A stretch of DNA of 64,000 nucleotides from Salinihabitans flavidus (GTDB lineage Bacteria; Pseudomonadota; Alphaproteobacteria; Rhodobacterales; Rhodobacteraceae). The position numbers and the translations under genes were made by a program. The stretch covers positions 62,001 to 126,000 of the forward strand of contig NZ_FODS01000007.1 in the NCBI RefSeq assembly GCF_900110425.1, written 5' to 3'. Positions within the stretch are counted from its first letter, which is position 1, and each line of letters starts with the position of its first letter. The notes below the pieces were generated by a model. That model worked only from the letters and a program-made list of their open reading frames with translations. It had not been told where the DNA came from and searched no databases. Shown here one piece after another: positions 55,906 to 63,680 of the stretch.

Positions 55906-55974
55906 TGGACACCTCCTTTCTCATGTTTCGGTTGAGATCAGGTTGCCACAAAATTTCCAGATGTCAAAACAAAA

Positions 55975-56598
55975 TCATGTGGTCCTTGCGGTTAAAAACC
56001 CCACGATCATGCGGAAGGGCACAAGTGCGATCAGCGCCAGCGACAGCTTCACCATCCAGTCGGCGAACGCCAGCGACACCCAGAGCGGCACAACCGGCCC
56101 CAGCCCGAGCAGCGGCAGCATCTCGCCCGCCCAGCTTACGTCATTGCCCGGCTCGATGACGCTCAGCGCGCCGGAAAAGGCGATGGTGAAGAAAAGCGCG
56201 GTGTCGACCGTCGATCCGATCAGCGTGGACGCCAGCGGCGCGCGCCACCACCGCCCCTCGCGCAGCCGGTCGAACACCGCCACGTCAAGAAGCTGCGCGG
56301 TCAGGAACGCAAGGCCCGACCCGATGGCGATGCGGATCGTCACAAGCGGGCCGAACTCGCCGTGAATCTGGGTGCCGACGACCGAACAGAGCACCCCGGT
56401 GACGAAGCCGGCCACCACGACGCGGCGCGCGGCCTCGGGCCCGTAGACGCGGTTCATCACGTCGGTCACGAGGAACGCGAGCGGATAGGTGAACGCCCCC
56501 CATGTCAGCCACTGGCCGAAAAGATACTGCACAAGGATATTGGAGGCCACGACAATGGCGGCCATGGCAAGAATGCCGGGAAGATGGATCGCTTTCAT
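55975..56598 (-). CDS. Queuosine precursor transporter (YhhQ family)
   Basis: The 207-residue membrane protein has about six predicted helices. The LVTDVMNRVYGPEAARRVV segment is the family's conserved TD-x2-NxxYG element, and FLTAQLLDVAVFDRLR follows. YhhQ/QPTR proteins import queuine precursors such as preQ0/preQ1. I chose the ATG at 56598 by hydrophobicity; the frame extends to 56688 without homology. Confidence 0.88.
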   Translation of the reverse strand: MKAIHLPGILAMAAIVVASNILVQYLFGQWLTWGAFTYPLAFLVTDVMNRVYGPEAARRVVVAGFVTGVLCSVVGTQIHGEFGPLVTIRIAIGSGLAFLTAQLLDVAVFDRLREGRWWRAPLASTLIGSTVDTALFFTIAFSGALSVIEPGNDVSWAGEMLPLLGLGPVVPLWVSLAFADWMVKLSLALIALVPFRMIVGFLTARTT

Positions 56599-56691
56599 GA
56601 TATGAGCCCGTTTTGACAAGGTAGCGGCGACTTGGTCCCGCCTCATGCGGGACGCCCGGTCTCTAGCGATGTCCGTGCGGCGGATCAACCC

Positions 56692-57591
56692 TCATCTGGC
56701 CACATCCGGCAGAACATATTCCACGATCTCGGTGCGCTGCACGATCATGCGGAAATTGTCATCCGAGATCATCGTCAGGCGGATTCGCCCCGCCGCATCG
56801 CGCCAGACTGCCAGCCCCTCAAGGTTGTCATGCACGCCGGTGCCGGTCTGTAAAAGCGTCTCCTCGCTCCGCACCTCGCTCCCGCTCAGATCGAACCGGC
56901 GCACCCGGCTGCGAAACCCGATGCCGGTGAAATCGCGCTCCAGCAGATAGAACAGGCCATCCGGCCCGACATCCGCCCCCACCGGCAGGAATCGCCCCCG
57001 GCGCGGAATCTCGAATGGCGTGGACCAGCGCCCGCTCTCGAAGCGATGCAGTGGCAAATCGCCCTCATCCTCGATCGTCCCTTCCGCGAGCGTCAAAAGG
57101 CGCCCCGCCCCATCCACGGCCAGCGCCTCGAAGGATGCGTTGGCCCCAAGCCCCGCGCGCCCGGGCGGATCGGGCAGCCAATGCGCCCCCCGCCCGTGCA
57201 ACCGCGCGACCCTGTGCACCCCCTCGAACGACACGAAGGTATCGCCCGCCCCGATGGCAAGCCCCTCGGCATCCGGGCGCGTCCAGTCGCCCGTCTCCCC
57301 GTTGGGGCGCGGGACTTGCGCCGCCCCCGTCACAGCCACGCGCGCGATGTGCCCCTCCGCGTTGCGCCGAAGCGTCGCCGTCAGCAGTCGCCCGCGATCG
57401 GAAATCACCGTCATCGCGGCCCCGCTGCCCTCCACCTCTATCCCGGACCAGCCGCCGAACCACGCCGCATCCACATGCCAGCGCAGGCTGGACATATGCC
57501 GCGCCGCCCCCTCGTCCTGTCCGGCCCCGTCACTCTGACAGGCCGACAGGACCAGAAGCGCGCCTACTGCGACTGCAAGACAGCGGTGCAT
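56692..57591 (-). CDS. Lipoprotein with phytase-like esterase domain
   Basis: The 299-residue protein has a lipobox LSAC near residue 18, so it should be a lipoprotein. The rest is a propeller-like repeat pattern with DAEGLAIG, SFEALAVDGAGRLLTLAEG and DNLEGLAVWRDAAGRIRLTMISDDNF split across blades, as in the family annotated as esterase-like activity of phytase. Catalysis is not shown. Its start overlaps the mepA 3' end by 28 bp. Confidence 0.8.
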   Translation of the reverse strand: MHRCLAVAVGALLVLSACQSDGAGQDEGAARHMSSLRWHVDAAWFGGWSGIEVEGSGAAMTVISDRGRLLTATLRRNAEGHIARVAVTGAAQVPRPNGETGDWTRPDAEGLAIGAGDTFVSFEGVHRVARLHGRGAHWLPDPPGRAGLGANASFEALAVDGAGRLLTLAEGTIEDEGDLPLHRFESGRWSTPFEIPRRGRFLPVGADVGPDGLFYLLERDFTGIGFRSRVRRFDLSGSEVRSEETLLQTGTGVHDNLEGLAVWRDAAGRIRLTMISDDNFRMIVQRTEIVEYVLPDVAR

Positions 57592-58475
57592 TGATTCGGC
57601 AGATCGGACAGCTCCAGTTCACGGCGCGGCTTGGGCGGCGGCGCGTCGGGATCGGGCGGCGGCGGATCAAGGATATCGCGCACCCACCGCTCCGCATCGT
57701 CGCAGCCGTCGCCCGGCGGCGGGGCCGCCTGCGCCTCGCAGTCACGCGCCCCCTTCGGACAGTTCAGCCGCACGTGGAAATGGTAATGATGCCCCCACCA
57801 GGGCCGAATCTTGCGCAGCCAGGCGCGGTCGCCCGCCTCGTCCTTGCACATGCGCACCTTCGCGCCCGGAAAGACAAAGATCCGCGCCACCCGCGGATCG
57901 CTGGCCGCCGCCTTGAGGATCTCGTGATGCTGGCGCGTCCAGTCCCCGTTGACATAGGCGCCGCGCATCCGCCGCATCGATACCGACGACAGCGATTCCC
58001 GCTCGGCCCGGCTCAGGTCGAGACGATCCGCCCGCCGCATCCAGATATCGACATCAAGCCCGCTCTGATGGCTGCGATGCCCGGTCAGCATCGGCCCCCC
58101 GCGCGGCTGGCTCATGTCCCCGATGTAAAGCCCCTGCCAGCCCGTAAGCCGCGACGCCGTCGCGGACAGATCGCGGACGAAATCCACCGTCTCGGGATGG
58201 GCCCAGTTGCGGTTTCTCGACAACCGCATCGCCTGCCATGTCGGCCCCGTCTCGGCAAGCTGCGCCGCACCGGCGACACAGCCGCGCGCATAGCCGCCGA
58301 ACACCGCCGGGGCCTGCCGCGATCCCGCCGCTTGCGTCCCGAAGAGTTTCTTCGCCTCCACATCGCGCCATTCGGCCGGGATCTCCGCACGCGTGGACAC
58401 GCGCGCGCCCTCCTCCTCACTCCGGCACGCCGCCAGCGCGAGCAATGCGCAGATCATCCCCAGAAAACGCCCCAT
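57564..58475 (-). CDS. mepA: Penicillin-insensitive murein endopeptidase (MepA family)
   Basis: The 303-residue protein has a lipobox LAAC near residue 16 and the LAS metallopeptidase motifs: GHRSHQSGLDVDIW (His-x6-Asp) and the distal HYHFHVRL. It would cut D-Ala-mDAP crosslinks in the periplasm. E. coli MepA is soluble, so the lipid anchor is a difference. An alternative ATG at 58490 adds five residues. It overlaps the MFS gene at its start. Confidence 0.92.
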   Translation of the reverse strand: MGRFLGMICALLALAACRSEEEGARVSTRAEIPAEWRDVEAKKLFGTQAAGSRQAPAVFGGYARGCVAGAAQLAETGPTWQAMRLSRNRNWAHPETVDFVRDLSATASRLTGWQGLYIGDMSQPRGGPMLTGHRSHQSGLDVDIWMRRADRLDLSRAERESLSSVSMRRMRGAYVNGDWTRQHHEILKAAASDPRVARIFVFPGAKVRMCKDEAGDRAWLRKIRPWWGHHYHFHVRLNCPKGARDCEAQAAPPPGDGCDDAERWVRDILDPPPPDPDAPPPKPRRELELSDLPNQCTAVLQSQ

Positions 58476-59808
58476 GATCCATATCTCCATCCGGTTTCAC
58501 CCAGCGTAGCAGGATCAACCCGATAACAAAAAGCACGATCAGCGGCGTGACGCCGATTTGCTGACTTCCCGACAGCGCAGTGGCAAAGCCGATCGACAGC
58601 GGCGCGATGAAACTCGTCGCCTTGCCGGCAAGCGCATAGAGGCCGAACGCCTCGGCCATGCGCGCCGGGTTGGCCTGCCGCACCATCATCGTGCGACTTG
58701 CCGATTGCAGCGCACCGCCCGCCGCGCCGATCATCGCGCCAAGGATGTAGAACACGGTATCGGGCAGGCGGCTTTCGGGTCCGACCGGGATGCCGTAAAC
58801 CCCCTCGCGCGAGACGAAGATAATGGAAATCGCCACAAAGCTCAGCACAAGGATACAGGCGGTGATCACCGGACGCGGCCCGAAGGCCGAATCCAGCCGC
58901 CCCCCGAGCGCCGCGAACACCGCCCCCGCGATGATCGCGATGATGGCAAAAACCCCGATATCGGGCACCGACCAGTTCAGCACCCCCGCCGCATAGATCC
59001 CGCCAAAAGTGTACATCCCGTTGAGCGCATCGCGATAGAACATCGAACTGCCCAGATAGGCGAACAGCGACGGCGCCCGCGGCAGGCCGCGCACCGTGCC
59101 CCACACCTCGCCCAATGCCTTGGAAAGCGCCCCTTTCGGCGCCCGCACCGGCTTGGGGTCGCGCACCCAGAGGAAGAACGGCACCATGAACACCACGTAC
59201 CAGATCGCGGTCAGCGGCCCGACCGCCCGCGTGCCCTCGCGCGCGGCGGCGTCAAGGCCAAGCGCGGGCGACAGCCCGACAAGCGTGCGTCCCGTCTCCG
59301 CGTTCTCGGCAAAAAGCACCAGCATGATGATCAGCGCCACCAGCCCGCCCAGATAGCCGAACGCCCAGCCATTGCCGGAAATCCGCCCGATCTCCTCCTT
59401 GGGGCCAAGATCGGGCAGCATGGAATTGGTGAAGATCGTGGCGAACTCCATCCCGATCATGCCGATGGCAAACAGCGTGAGCGTGAGAAGCAGGTTGAAA
59501 TCCCCCGGCGCCGCCCACCAAAGCCCGTAAGAGCCGACCACATACATCGCCGAGAACACCCAGATCCAGCGCATGCGGTTGCCCGAAATATCCGACATCG
59601 CCCCCAGGACCGGCGCCAGAAGGGCAATCACGATTCCCGCCGCCCCGATGCCAAAGCCCCAGGCCGATTGCGCCGCCGCGCCGTCGCCCATCAGCTCCTT
59701 GACATAAGGGGCGAAGATAAAGGTGATCAAAAGCGTGTTGAAAGGCTGGCTCGCCCAGTCGAAGAAAAACCAGCCCCAGATCCGCTTGCGCGCCGAAGGT
59801 TCCGTCAT
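58417..59808 (-). CDS. MFS transporter, UMF1/Atg22-like
   Basis: The 463-residue protein has about twelve predicted helices. It starts with WGWFFFDWASQPFNTLL, the UMF1 family hallmark, and has LAPVLGAMSDISGNR as the first cytoplasmic MFS loop. Members resemble yeast Atg22, a vacuolar amino-acid exporter; the bacterial substrate is unknown. Its 3' end overlaps mepA by 59 bp, suggesting a three-gene operon with mepA and the lipoprotein. Confidence 0.88.
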   Translation of the reverse strand: MTEPSARKRIWGWFFFDWASQPFNTLLITFIFAPYVKELMGDGAAAQSAWGFGIGAAGIVIALLAPVLGAMSDISGNRMRWIWVFSAMYVVGSYGLWWAAPGDFNLLLTLTLFAIGMIGMEFATIFTNSMLPDLGPKEEIGRISGNGWAFGYLGGLVALIIMLVLFAENAETGRTLVGLSPALGLDAAAREGTRAVGPLTAIWYVVFMVPFFLWVRDPKPVRAPKGALSKALGEVWGTVRGLPRAPSLFAYLGSSMFYRDALNGMYTFGGIYAAGVLNWSVPDIGVFAIIAIIAGAVFAALGGRLDSAFGPRPVITACILVLSFVAISIIFVSREGVYGIPVGPESRLPDTVFYILGAMIGAAGGALQSASRTMMVRQANPARMAEAFGLYALAGKATSFIAPLSIGFATALSGSQQIGVTPLIVLFVIGLILLRWVKPDGDMDHGAFSGDDLRIARAGGVPE

Positions 59809-59870
59809 CGCTGTCCCCGTGATTTTTCACAAGTTAGACAGCCCGCGCCCCTATTAGGCAAGTCAAATGC

Positions 59871-60407
59871 TCATGACATCTCCGGTGGCCAGGGGCGTGT
59901 GGCCTCCGCCGCCACCCAGGCCTGAACCCAGTCGGGCATCGGCGGCGACGCCTCCGGCTGCCCCATGGCGGCCAGAACGGTGGCGGGCGGCACGAGTCCC
60001 CCCGGCCCGGTCACCGCCGATCGGTAAAGCGCGTGATTGGCGCATGCGCCATCCGCCTTCCACATGGCTTGCTCCAGATAGATGAACCGCGCGTCCCAGC
60101 ACAGGGCGCGGCTCGTCATCGTCACCCGCTCGAAGGTGCGGATGCGCCGGCGATAGCGCACCGACACCCCCGCCATCGTCAGCCCCCAGCGATTCGCCCG
60201 CAGCGCCGCGATCAGCCCGACGCGCCGCGCCAGCGGAATGCGCCCCAGATCATAGAGCGTGAGCGTGCGCCCGTTGTTCAGCTCCACCCACATGTCGATA
60301 TCCCACGGCCAGCAGCGATGATGCGACACATGCACCCCCGTCAGCGGAAGGGGCGGGTCGCGCCGGTGACGCCAGAGCTGATGGAACATGCGCACAAAGG
60401 GATACAT
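59871..60407 (-). CDS. Acyl-CoA thioesterase-like protein (hotdog fold)
   Basis: The 178-residue protein resembles the 4HBT/THEM6-type thioesterases: DIDMWVELNNGRTLTLYDLGR holds the Asn and Asp-like residues of the active region (split over about residues 36-57), and RYRRRIRTFERVTM and FIYLEQAMWKAD follow as strands. An ATG at 60407 is the conserved start; the frame upstream is not conserved. Substrate unknown. Confidence 0.75.
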   Translation of the reverse strand: MYPFVRMFHQLWRHRRDPPLPLTGVHVSHHRCWPWDIDMWVELNNGRTLTLYDLGRIPLARRVGLIAALRANRWGLTMAGVSVRYRRRIRTFERVTMTSRALCWDARFIYLEQAMWKADGACANHALYRSAVTGPGGLVPPATVLAAMGQPEASPPMPDWVQAWVAAEATRPWPPEMS

Positions 60408-60519
60408 GCGCGCCTTCTTTCGCCGCACGCGCCCCGCGTCAACCCGGACCTCGCGGCACTCTTGCCCTTTGACGCGGCGGCGCTTACTTCTGGCCCCGGC
60501 AAAGGAAAGGACCCGGATC

Positions 60520-60801
60520 ATGATGGCACTCTACGGACCGCTGCGGCTCATCCTCGATGTGGCCTTCTTCATCATGCTGGCCCATATCATCATGAGCTGG
60601 CTCATCAGTTTCCAGGTTCTCAACCTGCATCAGCAACTGGTCGGCCAGATCTGGTATGGTCTCAACCGCCTGCTGGAGCCGATCTATACCCCGATCCGCC
60701 GGTTTCTCCCCGACACGCGCCCGCTCGATCTCGCGCCTCTGGTCGCCTTCATCATCGTGATCTCGCTGCGCGACTACATCCTGCCCGCGATCCTCTTCTA
60801 G
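60520..60801 (+). CDS. yggT: YggT family membrane protein
   Basis: The 93-residue protein has two hydrophobic segments (about 9-28 and 72-92) around an amphipathic stretch with LEPIYTPIRRFLPDTRPLD, the conserved YggT element. YggT proteins are linked to cell shape, osmotic stress or division. An AAAGGAAAGG site lies just before the ATG at 60520, with another ATG three bases on. Confidence 0.9.
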   Translation: MMALYGPLRLILDVAFFIMLAHIIMSWLISFQVLNLHQQLVGQIWYGLNRLLEPIYTPIRRFLPDTRPLDLAPLVAFIIVISLRDYILPAILF

Positions 60802-60882
60802 ACCCGGACCGACACCGCCGCGATGGGCTGCGCGCCCCGCATCTTCTCGGGTCAAATACCCCGGGGTCCGGGGCAGAGCCCC

Positions 60883-60975
60883 GGGCCTGCGTGGCCTGAA
60901 CGCAAACTGACATGGGCCTGCGTGACCTGAACGCAAACCGGAATGCGCCTGCGTGGCCTGAACGCACATCATGAT
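60883..60975 (+). repeat. Three 31-bp tandem units
   Basis: Units at 60883-60913, 60914-60944 and 60945-60975 share GCCTGCGTGGCCTGAACGCA with small changes (GTGACC in the second, GCGCCT start in the third). Copy A has only two such units (52483-52513, 52514-52544) with CGCGGCC instead. There are no unique spacers, so this is a minisatellite and not a CRISPR. Confidence 0.75.
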
Positions 60976-61080
60976 GCGCGCGCGGCCCGCGCGCTCCGCC
61001 CGGTCAAACCCCGCCCTCTGCACAAAGGTTAACGCGCCCTCACCGCGCGCTGCGTTAAAGCGCCCTGCGCCGATATCGAT

Positions 61081-61113
61081 ACCGACGCGATACCGACGTT
61101 TTACCGACGCGAT
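61081..61113 (+). repeat. 11-bp iteron array, copy 4
   Basis: Units ACCGACGCGAT, ACCGACGTTTT and ACCGACGCGAT lie head to tail inside composite repeat B. They follow a CGATATCGAT-type palindrome. Confidence 0.7.
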
Positions 61114-61208
61114 GCAGCCTGCCCATTTGCCAGAAAAACAAGGCGTTAACCCAGCTTTCGCGTTGCCCGGCCCCGCAAACCGCGCCCGGCCCGTTAACCC
61201 TTTCCGGC

Positions 61209-62252
61209 TCAGCCGTGCGCGGCGCGATACCAGGCGATCAGCTTGCGCTGCACCGGCTCGGGCGGAACCGTGCTCCCCCCGGCCGTGAGGATCTGCACCA
61301 AGAGGCGCTGATGCTCCGGCGTGCGCACCATCTCCTCGAACCGCGCCCTGTGCCATGCCACTGATGTCTCGTGCAAATCCGCCAGCCCCGGTATGGCCCG
61401 CAACGCCTCCAGCCGCGCCTCGGTCGCCGGACGCATCGCGGCGATGCTGCGATCCTCGACCGTGTTGAAATTCCGCTCCACCCAATAGGCCAGATCCACC
61501 GCCTTCTCGGCCCGGTTCGGCAGCCCCCGCGCCTTCTTGAGCAGGAACCCCGCCGCTGATCGCACGGCGTAGTGATTGCACTCCACCATCTCCCGCCCGG
61601 CCCCCAACCCATACAGCGAAAGCCGTCCCCTCTGCCCCGAAAACGCCTCGGAGAGCCACTGGCCAGAGCCATCGACAAACCTCGGCAAGCCGTTCTTTTC
61701 AGGGCGTTTTTGCCGCGGCCGGTGCACCCCGAACTGGTTGAACGGCCCGTCCAGACGAACCAGCGATTTGAACAGCGTCGCGGCGATGGGAAACTGCGCG
61801 TCCGCCGGAATCGCGCGGGTGAACTGTTCGGTCACCGGGGCATCCGCGATCTCCACCACCCCGTTGTGCCCATAAAGCCGCCAGGGCACCGCCACCGCAT
61901 CCACCCCGTCGGGCAGCGCCGCCAGAAGCGCCGGGATGTCATGTCCGCTGGTATGAATATTGAGGAACTCATCGACATCCGCGACCCAGGCCCAGTCCGC
62001 CGTCTTGCGCATGGGATGCTTCCACGCGGCGTTAAGCGCCTGCCATTGCACGGATTTTCCTGTCTCTCTCTGCTGCGGCTGATGGCAGATCACCCCCGCA
62101 TCATGCAGCGTATCGAGCATTTGTGCCGTGCCGTCGCTGCAATCGTTGGAGTAGATCAGGAAGTCCGTGACGCCCGCCCCCATGTGATGCGCAATCCATT
62201 CGAGCAGATAGGGCCCCTCGTCCCGCACCGTCGTCACCGCAAGTATCCGCAT
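61209..62252 (-). CDS. Glycosyltransferase family 2-like protein
   Basis: The 347-residue protein begins MRILAVTTVRDEGPYLLEWI, followed by SNDCSDGTAQMLD and the acidic WVADVDEF (DxD). A long C-terminal half contains HRPRQKRPEKNG and ECNHYAVRSAAGFLLKKARG. It fits the Glyco_tranf_2_4 group. I chose the ATG at 62252; the open frame upstream is antisense of the next gene. Acceptor unknown. Confidence 0.82.
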   Translation of the reverse strand: MRILAVTTVRDEGPYLLEWIAHHMGAGVTDFLIYSNDCSDGTAQMLDTLHDAGVICHQPQQRETGKSVQWQALNAAWKHPMRKTADWAWVADVDEFLNIHTSGHDIPALLAALPDGVDAVAVPWRLYGHNGVVEIADAPVTEQFTRAIPADAQFPIAATLFKSLVRLDGPFNQFGVHRPRQKRPEKNGLPRFVDGSGQWLSEAFSGQRGRLSLYGLGAGREMVECNHYAVRSAAGFLLKKARGLPNRAEKAVDLAYWVERNFNTVEDRSIAAMRPATEARLEALRAIPGLADLHETSVAWHRARFEEMVRTPEHQRLLVQILTAGGSTVPPEPVQRKLIAWYRAAHG

Positions 62253-62415
62253 GGCCCGCCCCCGCTGCTCTGTGCCCATGTGATACCACCAAGGCGCCCG
62301 CCTGCAACAGCGCCGGGCGGGTCTTGCCGGCTCTGGCGGGCTCTGGCATCCTTGCACCATCTCTGGCACGGATCGACCAAGGGCCGCCGCGACCCCGTTT
62401 CGAAAGGATATGCCC

Positions 62416-62466
62416 ATGCTCGAATCCGCCCTGTTTTTCAACCGCTTGCCCCCCACCGCACCGTGA
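62416..62466 (+). CDS. Possible 16-residue upstream ORF coupled to the deaminase gene
   Basis: AAAGGA seven bases before an ATG at 62416 opens a 16-codon frame (MLESALFFNRLPPTAP). Its TGA overlaps the GTG start of the next gene (GTGA). The deaminase gene itself has no good ribosome site, so translation of this small frame may deliver ribosomes to it. It could be a leader peptide; no amino-acid run suggests a specific attenuator. Confidence 0.4.
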   Translation: MLESALFFNRLPPTAP

Positions 62467-63680
62467 CCGCGACACTCCGCGACATCCGGCTGCCCCTTGC
62501 CCTTCTGGGCGCCCAGCACGGCTTTGACGGCGTTGAGGCGCAAGGCTGCCTGCGCGGGGATGCGCTCTTTCGGGAGGGTCGGCTTGTCGGCATGACCCGC
62601 GCCGCCCCCACGCCGCAGGGCGGGCGCATCCTGCTGCCACGTCTGGTAGAGGTGCACTGCCATCTCGACAAATGCCACACCGCCGGGCGGCTCGATGCGG
62701 CGGGTGGCGATCTCGCCCATGCGATCGAACGGACGCGCCGCGACAAGGACAACTGGACCGGCGCCGACCTGCGCGCCCGCGCCCTCACCGGGCTGGAAGA
62801 GGCGCGCGCGGCGGGTTGCGCGCTGATCCGCAGCCATGTCGACTGGGGCGACACCGCCGCGCCGCCGCTGGCATGGCATGTGCTGCAAGAGGTGGCCGCC
62901 GAACTGCCCGACATGACCCTGCAACTCTCCGCCCTGACCGGGGTGGACAAGATGGCCGACCCGGGTTTCGCCGCTGCCGTGGCCGGGAATATTCCGCAAG
63001 GACAGTCTCTTGGCTGTTTCGTGCTGGACCACGCGAACGTTGACGCGGGCCTGCGCAATGTCTTCGCGCAGGCCGCCGCGCGCGGCCTCGCGCTCGATTT
63101 TCATGTGGACGAAGGGCTCTCGCCAGACCTCAACGGGCTGGAGCGGATTGCCGATGTGGCCCTCGGCACCGGGCATGAGGGGCCGGTGCTCTGCGGTCAC
63201 GCCTGCTCTCTCATCCATCGTGGCGGGGCGGAGTTTGCCCGCATCGCCGACAAACTCGCCGGTGCCGGAATCGCGGTGGCGCTTCTGCCAATGACGAACC
63301 TCTACCTTCAGGGGCGCGGCACCGGCACCCCCACCGCGCGCGGCATCACGAAGGCGCAGGAGCTGGTCGCAGCCGGGGTGCGCGTGACAATCGGCACCGA
63401 TAACGTGCGGGACGCCTTCTGTCCGGTGGGGCGTCACGATCCGATGCGGGCGCTGGAGCTGGCGGTGCTGGCGGCGCATCTCGATCCGCCCTTCGGCCGC
63501 TGGCTGCCGGCCGTGACCACCGATGCCGCCCGCGCGCTGGGGCATGCGCCGATTCCGCTGAGTGGGGCGCGGGTGGACGATCTTCTTCTCACTGAGGCCC
63601 GCGATCTTGCGGCGCTTATCGCCGGTGCCCCGCGCGCACGCCTGACCGCCGCCAGCCTGCGCCGCGAAGACCGACGGTAA
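62463..63680 (+). CDS. Cytosine deaminase-like amidohydrolase
   Basis: The 405-residue protein belongs to the amidohydrolase superfamily, close to CodA. HCHLDKCHTAGRL (HxHLDK), DFHVDEG, LCGHACSL and IGTDNVRDAFCPVG are the metal and substrate positions, the last comparable with the DDV-x2-P loop of CodA. A cytosine, isoguanine or triazine-type substrate is possible. GTG at 62463 is the only in-frame start near the homology. Confidence 0.85.
   Translation: MTATLRDIRLPLALLGAQHGFDGVEAQGCLRGDALFREGRLVGMTRAAPTPQGGRILLPRLVEVHCHLDKCHTAGRLDAAGGDLAHAIERTRRDKDNWTGADLRARALTGLEEARAAGCALIRSHVDWGDTAAPPLAWHVLQEVAAELPDMTLQLSALTGVDKMADPGFAAAVAGNIPQGQSLGCFVLDHANVDAGLRNVFAQAAARGLALDFHVDEGLSPDLNGLERIADVALGTGHEGPVLCGHACSLIHRGGAEFARIADKLAGAGIAVALLPMTNLYLQGRGTGTPTARGITKAQELVAAGVRVTIGTDNVRDAFCPVGRHDPMRALELAVLAAHLDPPFGRWLPAVTTDAARALGHAPIPLSGARVDDLLLTEARDLAALIAGAPRARLTAASLRREDRR

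Larger units (their letters stand above)
60839..61200 (+). repeat. Composite intergenic repeat, copy B
   Basis: This is a direct copy of 52438-52776. It has the terminator-like module, three 31-bp tandem units, the TTAACGC/GCGTTAA pair, the 11-bp iterons (61081-61113) and the same tail. Differences between copies are mostly single substitutions, one extra 31-bp unit and small changes. It fills the gap between yggT and the convergent glycosyltransferase gene. Confidence 0.85.

Noticed and set aside
60883-60975. CRISPR-like repeat array
   Set aside because: The 31-bp units are directly adjacent with no unique spacers, and no cas genes are present.
61572-62462. N-terminal extension of the deaminase frame
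   Set aside because: It runs antisense through the glycosyltransferase gene; deaminase homology begins at the GTG at 62463.
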